Assembly (NCBI GenBank): GCA_034432655.1
Contig: DAOUBP010000108.1
Span: forward strand, 1 to 15,480
Direction of reading: 5' to 3'
DNA from: DAOUBP01 sp034432655
Lineage (GTDB): Bacteria > Chloroflexota > Anaerolineae > CG2-30-64-16
DNA length: 15,480 nt
The position numbers and the translations under genes are program-made. How positions within the stretch are numbered: position 1 is the first letter of the stretch; each line of letters opens with the position of its first letter. Below the pieces are notes generated by a model. It did no database searches and was not told the DNA's origin. It saw only the letters and a program-made list of their open reading frames with translations. This document shows, piece after piece, positions 1-6,545 of the stretch.

Positions 1-517
1 CCTGCTTGGCCTCCTCCGCACCGGCCACGTCCGCAAAGGTCACCGTCGGCTTGTCCCCCGTGAACACCCGCGCCCGGCTCTTCCCGAAGGAGATGGCCTG
101 GTTGTTCGATCCCTGGGCCTGACGGAGGATCATGATAAACAGGCCGCCGATGAGCAGCATAGGCAACAGGGTGCCCAGGATCGTGATCCAACCGGACATG
201 TCATTGGGCGGCACCACCTGAAGTTCCACTTTGGCCAGTTGCTCCGGCGTCACGCCCAGCTTCAGCAGCGAAGTAGTCAGGTTAACGCGTTCCTCTTTTT
301 GCGAAACGAACACCTGCCTGTCTTTGGTCTGCACTTTAAGCTGATCGCCCGCCACCACGATCTTGCTGACTTCACCCGCGCGCACCAACGCGGCCACTTC
401 GCTCAGCCCTTTTTCGGCTGGCCGCTCGGCCGACTGCGAGGCGCTGTACAAAAGGACGGCTACGGCGACAATGATCAATACGTAGACCAGCCCGTTTCTC
501 TGCCAATTGGCACCCAC
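1..517 (-). CDS. ftsH: FtsH, N-terminal part (cut by window edge)
   Basis: Membrane-anchored AAA+ zinc metalloprotease that degrades misfolded membrane and regulatory proteins. Only the first 172 residues are present. Seen: a short N-terminus, a membrane segment at about residues 9-25, an extracytoplasmic region of about 80 residues, a second membrane segment at about 110-131 ending IMILRQAQG, then SNNQAMSFGKSRAR and the start of the AAA domain (TVTFADVAGAEEAKQ). This order and the last two stretches are characteristic of FtsH. The GTG start (517-515) is preceded by GGTGGAGG eight bases upstream and follows a candidate promoter. The ATP-binding and HExxH zinc motifs lie outside the window, so catalytic integrity cannot be judged. 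It is divergent from the cobalamin operon. Family identity is near certain. Confidence 0.95.
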   Translation of the reverse strand, partial: MGANWQRNGLVYVLIIVAVAVLLYSASQSAERPAEKGLSEVAALVRAGEVSKIVVAGDQLKVQTKDRQVFVSQKEERVNLTTSLLKLGVTPEQLAKVELQVVPPNDMSGWITILGTLLPMLLIGGLFIMILRQAQGSNNQAISFGKSRARVFTGDKPTVTFADVAGAEEAKQ

Positions 518-570
518 TTTGTTTGCCTCCACCTGAATCCAGAGCAAATGTCCCCCGGCTCTCTAGTGTT

Positions 571-579
571 ATTATAACA
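571..579 (-). promoter_or_regulatory. Candidate extended -10 promoter for ftsH
   Basis: On the minus strand the sequence reads TGTTATAAT, a perfect TATAAT with an upstream TGn extended -10. It lies about 55 bases before the ftsH GTG. There is no convincing -35 hexamer at 16-18 bases, which is tolerated for extended -10 promoters. Confidence 0.5.
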
Positions 580-608
580 GACCATCCGAAAATCGGCTAG
601 GCGGCTGG

Positions 609-624
609 CTTACAGTACTGTAAG
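609..624. promoter_or_regulatory. Perfect 16-bp palindrome, operator-like
   Basis: CTTACAGTACTGTAAG is a perfect palindrome between the divergent ftsH and cobalamin transcripts. Its TTACAG/CTGTAA arms recur at 658-672. It looks like a binding site for a dimeric regulator. The regulator is unknown. Confidence 0.45.
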
Positions 625-657
625 TTGACGCAGTGATTCCGAGGTAACGGCGAACAG

Positions 658-672
658 TTACAGCGACTGTAA
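658..672. promoter_or_regulatory. Second TTACAG-CGA-CTGTAA dyad
   Basis: The same arms as the palindrome at 609-624, with a 3-base spacer instead of 2. It ends four bases before the -35 hexamer of the rightward promoter at 677, a position suited to a regulator acting on the B12 operon. The centres of the two dyads are about 48 bp apart. Confidence 0.45.
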
Positions 673-676
673 TCAT

Positions 677-705
677 TTGACGTCGAACGGAAGATGTGAT
701 ATCTT
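677..705 (+). promoter_or_regulatory. Sigma-70-type promoter of the cobalamin operon
   Basis: TTGACG (677-682), a 17-base spacer and TATCTT (700-705) lie just upstream of the riboswitch. The predicted start near 712 leaves about 15 bases before the aptamer. Confidence 0.65.
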
Positions 706-726
706 AGACCGCAATCAAAAGCTTGA

Positions 727-855
727 CATGCGTCGTCATGCACGACGCCCATATGCTTGCGTGCAAGACCAGGGGAAGCCGGTGAGAGGCCGGCGCTGTC
801 CCGCAACTGTATCCCGGTGGAACGTGGCCGGGGAGCCAGGTTACCTGCTTGCATG
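727..855 (+). promoter_or_regulatory. Cobalamin (B12) riboswitch aptamer
   Basis: Hallmark conserved segments are present in order: AGGGGAAGCCGGTGAGAG (771-788), CCGGCGCTGTCCCGCAACTG (790-809) and the B12 box AGCCAGGTTACCTGC (834-848). Flanking stems can be drawn: GTGCAAG (761-767) with CTTGCAT (848-854), CGTCGT (731-736) with ACGACG (742-747), and an outer CATGC/GCATG pair (727-731/851-855). The exact 5' boundary and peripheral stems are uncertain. The class is clear from the core, and it predicts that the downstream operon is switched off by adenosyl- or other cobalamins. Confidence 0.92.
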
Positions 856-878
856 CCGTTCTCAACGACCTTCGAGGT

Positions 879-929
879 AAAGGGAGTGGAACACAACTCG
901 CAATTTGTGGGTTGTCAGCCGCTCCCCTT
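879..929 (+). promoter_or_regulatory. Candidate antiterminator of the riboswitch
   Basis: AAAGGGAGTGG (879-889) can pair with CCGCTCCCCTT (919-929) with ten of eleven positions matched, counting one G-U. It is helped by an inner ACAAC/GTTGT stem (893-897/911-915). The 3' arm covers the left arm of the terminator at 924-932, so the two folds exclude each other. AGGTAA (875-880) also matches TTACCT of the B12 box (841-846), a possible link between aptamer and platform. No free-energy calculation was done. Confidence 0.55.
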
Positions 930-956
930 GCCATCACTGGCAAGGGGTTTTCTTTT
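924..956 (+). terminator. Riboswitch-controlled intrinsic terminator
   Basis: A perfect 9-bp stem, CCCCTTGCC (924-932) and GGCAAGGGG (939-947), with loop ATCACT is followed by TTTTCTTTT. It lies after the aptamer and before the first gene, the standard place for transcriptional OFF control. Confidence 0.88.
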
Positions 957-960
957 GTAG

Positions 961-989
961 AACGCCCCTCACCAGGGGCGTTTGTTTTT
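961..989 (+). terminator. Second, tandem intrinsic terminator in the leader
   Basis: AACGCCCCT (961-969) and AGGGGCGTT (974-982) form a perfect 9-bp stem with a CACC loop, followed by TGTTTTT. It sits four bases after the first terminator's T-run and six bases before the GAGGG ribosome-binding site. It may back up the first terminator or occlude translation initiation. Confidence 0.72.
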
Positions 990-1007
990 GTCCTGAGGGT
1001 TCGGCCC

Positions 1008-2063
1008 GTGTACCCTTTGCTCGGCCTGCTTCTGGCGTTACAGCTGGCGATCACAAGCGCCCTGCCCGTTTTGCGCGGCGTGGAGCCGGTCGCGTCAGCG
1101 ATTGCCTGGCTGCACACCCAGCAACTGCCCGACGGCAGCTTCGGCATGCGCATGACAGGCGGCCGCTATGCCCCCAGTGCCAGTCTCACTGCCGATGTGG
1201 TCTACGTGTTGGCCCTGCACGGCGAAGACCCGGCCGGCCCGGCGTGGACTCAAAACGGGGTCAGCTTGCTGGACGCGCTCGTTGCGCTGACGCCGGAGTA
1301 TACGGCCACCGATGCCGGCCAGGCGGGCAAGGTCGCCCGTGCCGTGGCCGTCGCAGGCCGAGACCCCAGATCCTTCGGCGGGGTTGATCTGATCCGGCGT
1401 ATTGAAGCGGCATATGATCCACAGACCGGCCGCTATCACCCTTCTTCTCTCTTCCGGCACACGCTGGCCATCGAGGGGCTGTGGCGGGCCGGCGCACCGG
1501 TGCCCGCTGAAGCTATACGCGCCCTATGGCGGGCGCAACTGGCCGACGGTGGTTGGTCATGGAGCTTTGACGGCACGCAAAGCGATGTGGACACCACCGG
1601 CCGGGTGATGCAGGTGCTGGCAGGCCAGTTAGAAGCCCGTGACGATCCGGCCCTGCTCTCGGCAGCGCTCTACCTGTGTCGCCAACAGCAAAGCGATGGT
1701 GGCTGGGGGGTCGGCAACGTGGCGGGCCCGTCTAACGCCAACTCCACAGCCCTGGCCGTGGCCGGCCTGCGCGCTGCGGGCTATGACCCGCGCGGGTCTG
1801 CCTTTCGCCGCACCGGCCGTAACGCGCTGGAGGTGTTGCACGGCTTCCAGGCGCCCGATGGCGCCTTTGTGTACATTCTGCAGCCGGGCAAGGAGGAGAG
1901 CCGCCTGATGGCAACCGCCGACGCGCTGACTGCGCTGGCGCAACGGCTGTCCCGGCCCGTCCGGCCGCTCAGACCGGGCTGCAATCTGCCCAACCGTTGG
2001 CCGGAGCGCCCTGACGACACCGACTACTTCGGCCTGCGCGATCGAGGGCTGTTGTCGCGGTAG
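1008..2063 (+). CDS. Secreted alpha/alpha-toroid protein (transcobalamin/intrinsic-factor toroid-like)
   Basis: 351 residues from the GTG at 1008, chosen because GAGGG (995-999) lies eight bases upstream and because the longer frame back to 849 would read through the riboswitch and both terminators. Residues 1-20 form a signal-peptide-like hydrophobic segment. Repeated Q-x2-3-D-G-x-(W/F) motifs at about 39-46 (QLPDGSFG), 177-185 (QLADGGWSW), 226-234 (QQQSDGGWG) and 280-287 (FQAPDGAF), each with helices such as NSTALAVAGLRAAG, mark the (alpha/alpha)6 toroid fold of squalene cyclases, prenyltransferases and the N-terminal domain of animal B12 carriers. No cyclase DxDD motif was seen and there is no C-terminal anchor. 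The riboswitch, the adjacent DUF4430 genes and the ECF transporter make extracellular corrinoid binding the best inferred role. The fold is well supported; B12 binding is inference. Confidence 0.78.
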   Translation: MYPLLGLLLALQLAITSALPVLRGVEPVASAIAWLHTQQLPDGSFGMRMTGGRYAPSASLTADVVYVLALHGEDPAGPAWTQNGVSLLDALVALTPEYTATDAGQAGKVARAVAVAGRDPRSFGGVDLIRRIEAAYDPQTGRYHPSSLFRHTLAIEGLWRAGAPVPAEAIRALWRAQLADGGWSWSFDGTQSDVDTTGRVMQVLAGQLEARDDPALLSAALYLCRQQQSDGGWGVGNVAGPSNANSTALAVAGLRAAGYDPRGSAFRRTGRNALEVLHGFQAPDGAFVYILQPGKEESRLMATADALTALAQRLSRPVRPLRPGCNLPNRWPERPDDTDYFGLRDRGLLSR

Positions 2064-2118
2064 CATCCCGTGTTTTTCAGACCACAATCCAACAAGTCTT
2101 TCAGGGAGGTACAGAGTT

Positions 2119-2706
2119 ATGTTTCGCCGTTTTGCGTCCGTCATGTGGCTGGCCCTGGTTTTGATCCTGGCGCTGGCCGGCATCGTCTCGGCGGCCGATG
2201 AGGCCACCAAACAGGTGGGGCTGGTGATCGCGTTCCCCGACGGCACACGCCACACCGAGGTCGTCACCGTTCCGGTCGGGGCCACCACCTTCGAGGCCCT
2301 GCAGGCGGCCAAGATCAAGCTGGTCAGCCAGACCACCGGTTTCGGCCCGGCGGTCTGCGCCATCAACAACGTCGGCTGCCCGGCCACCAACTGCTTCTGC
2401 AACCCCAAGGAGTTCTGGGCCTATTATCACCTGACCGGTGACACCTGGACCATGGCCCAGGAGGGAGCCGGCAGTTACGTGCCGGCGGACGGCGCAGTAG
2501 AGGGGTTCGTGTGGAGCGGGATGGACGCCAATTTCAACCCCACGCTCCAGCCGCCGGTGGTAACGTTCGCCCGGATCGTTGCCGCGCCTGTGCTGGCCAC
2601 CTTGCCCCAGACGGGCGGCCCCATCTGGCCCACGGCCGGCATGGCCGGCGGGCTGGCCCTGGTGCTGGCCGGCCTGGCAGCGCGCAAGAGCCGGGCCGGG
2701 CGTTGA
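2119..2706 (+). CDS. Exported DUF4430 (transcobalamin C-terminal-like) protein with LPQTG wall anchor
   Basis: 195 residues; ATG preceded by AGGGAGGT eight bases upstream. Residues 1-25 are a signal peptide ending IVSA, with likely cleavage before ADEA. Residues about 30-155 are a DUF4430-type domain: an early beta strand (VGLVIAFPDG), TTFEALQAAK, a cysteine cluster (C80, C87, C92, C94), FWAYYHL (99-105) and a GAGSYVPADGAVEGFVW stretch. DUF4430 is related to the C-terminal beta domain of transcobalamin. The tail has LPQTG (162-166), a hydrophobic stretch and RKSR, a textbook sortase sorting signal. The gene follows the toroid gene after 55 bases with no terminator, under the same riboswitch. 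Inferred role: wall-bound half of a cobalamin-binding pair. No sortase gene is visible in the window. Confidence 0.85.
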   Translation: MFRRFASVMWLALVLILALAGIVSAADEATKQVGLVIAFPDGTRHTEVVTVPVGATTFEALQAAKIKLVSQTTGFGPAVCAINNVGCPATNCFCNPKEFWAYYHLTGDTWTMAQEGAGSYVPADGAVEGFVWSGMDANFNPTLQPPVVTFARIVAAPVLATLPQTGGPIWPTAGMAGGLALVLAGLAARKSRAGR

Positions 2707-2721
2707 GACGAGAAGCGCGTG

Positions 2722-3564
2722 ATGAGATTTGACGTGCGTGCTGTTCTGAAACAAGTTAACCGACGACCCGGACGCGAGGCTTTGGCGGGTTGGCCACGTG
2801 ATGCGAGAAACCGCCTGAAAGCTCAAGCCCAGAGGACACGTTCGCCTGCCGCGGCGCTGATCCCCATGCTTGTGGCTGTCCTCATCTGGTTGCTGGCTTT
2901 TCCGCAGGTCTCGCCGGTGGCAGCCGCCGAGGGCGGGCCGCACCGCGCTGCGCTGGTGGTGCGCTTCAGCGACGGCAGGGTTGAAACCCGTTGCGTCGCG
3001 TTCGCGACGGAGGTCATCTCCGGCCTTGAGCTGCTGGAGCGCTCCGGGCTGGGGACGATCGTGGACTACAACAGCGGGCTGGGCGGCGCGGTGTGCAGCA
3101 TCGGCGGCGAGGGTTGCGCGTTCCCGCGCCAGGATTGCTTCTGCCGCTGCCAGGGCGGGACATGTGAGTACTGGGCCTACTACCATGGCCAGGACGGTCG
3201 CTGGCTGTACTCAGAGGTGGGTGCCAGCAGCTATCAAGTGACCGATGGCGCCGTTGAGGGCTGGTCGTGGGGCAAAGGCAACTTCTCCAGCGGCACTGAG
3301 CCGCCCTTCGTCCCCTTCGACCAGATCTGTGCTCTGCCGGAGCAGGCCGGCCCTGCGCATTCATCGCTGGCACCTGTTGCGCGTGCCCAGGAACTGGACG
3401 CCACGCGCGCCGGGCTGGCATCGTCGGACGTGTCAGGGGTAGACGTGGCAAGCTACGGCGCGTTTCTTGTGTTGGCCGGCGCTCTGGCAGTGGCCTGGGC
3501 CTGGGCCTTCAGGCGCAAGAGGCGCGCGCCACTCCTTCCCGGCAACTCTCAGCGTGATCCATGA
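2722..3564 (+). CDS. Second DUF4430 (transcobalamin C-terminal-like) protein, membrane-anchored
   Basis: 280 residues from ATG 2722; a GTG directly before it at 2719 is an alternative start, and GAGAAG at 2710-2715 fits the ATG slightly better. An unusually long basic N-region of about 42 residues precedes a hydrophobic export segment (ALIPMLVAVLIWLLAF) ending near VAAAEGG. The DUF4430-type domain covers about residues 75-205: ALVVRFSDG, VCSIGGEGC, QDCFCRCQGGTC, EYWAYYHG (149-156), then GASSYQVTDGAVEGWSWG. It is cysteine-rich (C125, C132, C139, C141, C143, C148), two more in this cluster than the preceding paralogue. A linker leads to a C-terminal membrane helix (about 245-263) and RRKRR; no LPxTG is present. 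The stop overlaps the next ATG by four bases (ATGA), coupling it to the transporter. Inferred: a membrane-proximal corrinoid-binding partner. Confidence 0.82.
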   Translation: MRFDVRAVLKQVNRRPGREALAGWPRDARNRLKAQAQRTRSPAAALIPMLVAVLIWLLAFPQVSPVAAAEGGPHRAALVVRFSDGRVETRCVAFATEVISGLELLERSGLGTIVDYNSGLGGAVCSIGGEGCAFPRQDCFCRCQGGTCEYWAYYHGQDGRWLYSEVGASSYQVTDGAVEGWSWGKGNFSSGTEPPFVPFDQICALPEQAGPAHSSLAPVARAQELDATRAGLASSDVSGVDVASYGAFLVLAGALAVAWAWAFRRKRRAPLLPGNSQRDP

Positions 3565-4682
3565 CGGAGGTGCAAGGGCGTGACGCCCACGGCCGCTGCG
3601 CGCGGGGCGTCATGTCCCTGGCAGGCAAAAGCTTTGTGACCGACGCCCATACGTTTCATCCCCTGGTCTGGATCGTCTGGCTGGCCGCCGCCGCGTTGCC
3701 GGCACTCTCCACGCGCAATCCGCTCTACCTCGGGCTGATCCTGATCGCCGTTGCCATCAACCACGCCGCGCTGAGCAGGGATCATCCCCAGGCGCGCAGT
3801 TGGAGCGCGTTCGTGCGTTTCGGGGCCTGGCTGTGGCTCTGGACGATCCCGTTCAGCGCGCTGACCTCGCATCACGGCAACCTGGTGCTATTTTCCTTGC
3901 CGCGCCATTGGCCGATCGTCGGCGGGCCCATCACCCTGGAATCCATCCTCTACGGGCTGACCGCAGGCCTGGCACTGATCGCACTCCTGCTGATCTTTGC
4001 CGTGTTCAACGTGGCCGTGGACCAGGCGCGCCTGCTGCGCCTGACTCCCGGTTTCATCTACCAGATGGGCGTGGTGACAGGCATTGCGGTGGCATTTGTG
4101 CCGCAGATGGTCGCCAGCTGGCAGGCGATCAACGAAGCGCAACAGGTGCGCGGGCACAAGGTGCGCGGGATACGTGATCTCCTGCCGCTGATCCTGCCTT
4201 TGTTGATGATGGCGCTGGAACGGGCGATGCAACTGGCGGAATCCATGGAGGCGCGCGGTTTCGGCGGCCCGACCATCCGGGCTTCTGCGCAACGGCGTCT
4301 GCTCCATCAAGGCGCGTTGTTGGCCGGGCTGGGGTTGTTGGGGGCGGGGTTCGCGATAACCGGCTTCTGGCAGGAGCGAGGCGTTCTTGCCGGCCTGATG
4401 ATGGCCGCTGGCGCGTTGTGCCTGCTGTGGAGCTTTTGGGACCAGGGACGCCGCGTGCAACGTAGCCGCTACCAGCGCTGGCTGTGGCGGCCCCTTGATC
4501 GGCTGGTCCTGGCAAGCGCTATGGTCGGGCTGACGGGTTGGACGGCAATCTGGCTGTTGCAGGGCGAATGGCTGTTCTATTATCCTTATCCCCCTTATTC
4601 GCCGTGGCCGACGTTTAACCCGTTTTTGGGGTTGCTGATCGCCCTGTTGGCGCTCCCGGGCCTGCTGCTGCGCGAAGGGTGA
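3561..4682 (+). CDS. ecfT: ECF transporter T component (EcfT/CbiQ family)
   Basis: Transmembrane coupling subunit that links the ATPases to the substrate-binding S component of an energy-coupling-factor importer. 373 residues with a hydrophobic N-terminal half holding several membrane helices. The two diagnostic coupling-helix motifs are both present: QQVRG (194-198) and EARGFGGP (230-237), whose Arg-Gly pairs dock into the ATPase grooves. An extra C-terminal part with further membrane helices (about 250-290, 315-335, 355-370) makes it longer than typical EcfT proteins of about 260 residues. Its ATG overlaps the upstream stop by four bases, and its stop overlaps the ATPase GTG start (GTGA). 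Identity is strong; the vitamin handled is inferred from the riboswitch. Confidence 0.9.
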   Translation: MTEVQGRDAHGRCARGVMSLAGKSFVTDAHTFHPLVWIVWLAAAALPALSTRNPLYLGLILIAVAINHAALSRDHPQARSWSAFVRFGAWLWLWTIPFSALTSHHGNLVLFSLPRHWPIVGGPITLESILYGLTAGLALIALLLIFAVFNVAVDQARLLRLTPGFIYQMGVVTGIAVAFVPQMVASWQAINEAQQVRGHKVRGIRDLLPLILPLLMMALERAMQLAESMEARGFGGPTIRASAQRRLLHQGALLAGLGLLGAGFAITGFWQERGVLAGLMMAAGALCLLWSFWDQGRRVQRSRYQRWLWRPLDRLVLASAMVGLTGWTAIWLLQGEWLFYYPYPPYSPWPTFNPFLGLLIALLALPGLLLREG

Positions 4683-6382
4683 GGCGTGCTGTGATCGAGC
4701 TTTCCCATGTCACCTACCACTATCCCGCCCAGGCCCTCCCGGCGCTGGCGGACTTCTCCGTGACGCTACAGCCGGGGGAATTCGTGCTGGTGGTGGGGCC
4801 CTCAGGCGCGGGCAAATCCACTTTCTTGCGCTGTCTGAACGGCCTGGTGCCGCACTTCTACGGCGGCCGATGGATGGGCCGGATCAACATCATGGGCCGC
4901 GATCCTGTGGCGCTGGCCCCCAGGGGCATGGCCGATCTGGTGGGCTTCGTATTCCAGGACCCGGAGGCACAGTTCGTGGTGGATACCGTGGAGGACGAGC
5001 TGGCCTTTGCCATGGAAAACTTTGCCCTGCCCCAGGCCACCATGCGCAAACGGGTCGAAGAGGTGTTGGACCAGATGGGGATTGCCCACCTCCGGCAGCG
5101 GCGCATCAACACCTTGTCGGGAGGCGAGAAGCAGCGGGTGGCCATTGCAGCGGTGCTGGCGTTGCAGCCCGAGGTGTTGGTGTTGGACGAACCCACGTCG
5201 CAGCTCGACCCCCAGGCCGCCGAAGAAGTGCTGGTGGCGCTGCGCCATCTGAACGAAGACCTGGGCCTGACCGTGATCCTCAGCGAGCACCGGTTGGAGC
5301 GGGTGGCGCAATACGCCGACCGCATGCTGTATATCCCAGCCCTGGGCGCCGCGCCGCTTCTGGACGAACCGCGGGCCGTGATGGCGCAACTGCCCCTGGT
5401 GCCGCCACTGGTGCAGTTAGGGCGGGCGTTGGGATGGCAGCCGTTGCCGCTGACGATCAAGGAGGGACGGTCGTTCGCGCGGCGGCTGCTCCAGCAATGG
5501 GCGGACGGCGAGGCCTGTCTCGGCGCTCACCAGGATGCGACGTCCCCCACCGCAGCGGACGCCGAGACCCCCGCCGAAAAGCGCGTAATTTTAGAACTCC
5601 GTGGCGTGCATTACCGCTATGACGGCCGCCCGGCATTGCGCGGGGTGGACCTGACAGTGCGCGCCGGTGAGTTCGTGGCGCTAATGGGGCGCAACGGATC
5701 GGGCAAGAGCACCCTGTTGAAACACCTGGTGGGGCTGCTGAAGCCGGAGGCGGGAGAAGTGCGGATCGCCGGCATGGACACCCGCCGGACGGAGCCCGAT
5801 GCCATCGTCAAGCTGGTAGGCTATGTGCCCCAACACCCCGGCGCGCTGCTGTTCGGCGAGACTCTGATGGCCGAGCTGGCCTTCACCCGCCGGTCGCATG
5901 GCATGCCCCCCGATCAGACGGCCGATCTGGCGTTGCTGGCGGGGCTGGGACTGGCGCCCCTGGCCGACCGCGATCCGCGCGACCTCAGCGGCGGCGAGCA
6001 GCAACGCGCGGCTTTGGCCGCGATCCTGGTCGCCGGGCCGGAGATCATCTTGCTGGATGAACCGACGCGCGGGTTGGACTACGCTCAAAAACAAGCCTTG
6101 ACCGATCTGCTCGTGTCCCTGAAGCGCGCGGGGAAGACCATCATCATGGCCACCCACGACGTGGAACTGGCAGCCCGCTGTGCCGATCGGGTGGTGTTGC
6201 TGGCAGAGGGGCAGGTGGTGGTGGACGGCCCGGCGCGCCAGGTGATGAGCGACTCGCAGGTCTTCGCATCGCAGGTCAACAAACTGTTCCGCGACCCGCG
6301 TTTTCTGGTGGTGGAGGATGTGTTGGGGCGAGTGAGCGAATCAGCGAATGAGCGGATCGGCGAATGGCGTATGAACGAATGA
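4679..6382 (+). CDS. ECF transporter ATPase, two nucleotide-binding domains fused
   Basis: 567 residues carrying both ATPase halves that in many bacteria are separate EcfA1 and EcfA2. Domain 1: Walker A GPSGAGKST (40-48), Q-loop in VFQDPEAQF, signature LSGGE (146-150), Walker B VLVLDEP (166-172), H-loop SEHR (202-205). Domain 2: GRNGSGKST (337-345), signature LSGGE (436-440), Walker B IILLDEP (456-462), H-loop ATHD (491-494). All key residues are intact in both. The start is GTG 4679 (overlapping the EcfT stop); GTG 4691 is a possible alternative. The last 16 or so residues (VSESANERIGEWRMNE) are encoded by an octamer repeat and are probably not part of the ancestral protein. The stop lies 19 bases inside the next reading frame. 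Confidence 0.93.
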   Translation: MRRAVIELSHVTYHYPAQALPALADFSVTLQPGEFVLVVGPSGAGKSTFLRCLNGLVPHFYGGRWMGRINIMGRDPVALAPRGMADLVGFVFQDPEAQFVVDTVEDELAFAMENFALPQATMRKRVEEVLDQMGIAHLRQRRINTLSGGEKQRVAIAAVLALQPEVLVLDEPTSQLDPQAAEEVLVALRHLNEDLGLTVILSEHRLERVAQYADRMLYIPALGAAPLLDEPRAVMAQLPLVPPLVQLGRALGWQPLPLTIKEGRSFARRLLQQWADGEACLGAHQDATSPTAADAETPAEKRVILELRGVHYRYDGRPALRGVDLTVRAGEFVALMGRNGSGKSTLLKHLVGLLKPEAGEVRIAGMDTRRTEPDAIVKLVGYVPQHPGALLFGETLMAELAFTRRSHGMPPDQTADLALLAGLGLAPLADRDPRDLSGGEQQRAALAAILVAGPEIILLDEPTRGLDYAQKQALTDLLVSLKRAGKTIIMATHDVELAARCADRVVLLAEGQVVVDGPARQVMSDSQVFASQVNKLFRDPRFLVVEDVLGRVSESANERIGEWRMNE

Positions 6383-6545
6383 GCGAATCCCAGAGGGAGG
6401 CTGTGCGCTCAGCGAATCAGCAAATGGGGGCAAATCCCAAAGGGAGGCTGCGCACTCAGCAACTCGGCGGATGGCGAATTCCAGAGGGAGGCTGCGCGCC
6501 CGGCGATCCCCCCACTCGGCAATCTGCAATCTGCAATCCCCAATC
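6335..6545 (+). repeat. Octamer-type simple repeat and three GGGAGGCTG units at a gene junction
   Basis: Degenerate tandem octamers (R)GCGAAT(C/G): AGCGAATC 6335, AGCGAATG 6343, AGCGGATC 6351, GGCGAATG 6359, then AACGAATG 6374 and AGCGAATC 6382. These are followed by three spaced copies of CARAGGGAGGCTGYGCRCYC beginning at 6391, 6438 and 6482 (spacings 47 and 44), and a CAATCTG run at about 6520-6545. The repeat contains both the stop of the ATPase gene and the start of the S-component gene. Confidence 0.7.

Noticed and set aside
849..1007. In-frame extension of the toroid gene upstream to ATG 849
   Set aside because: It would run through the B12 box, the antiterminator and both terminators of the riboswitch leader. 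The GTG at 1008 has a proper ribosome-binding site and starts a signal peptide.
3337..3357. LPEQAG in the second DUF4430 protein as a sortase signal
   Set aside because: It lacks the Thr-Gly of LPxTG and lies about 40 residues before the membrane helix instead of directly in front of it.
6335..6545. Possible CRISPR array from repeated units
   Set aside because: Units are short, degenerate and unevenly spaced, the intervals are themselves repeat-derived, and no cas genes are near.
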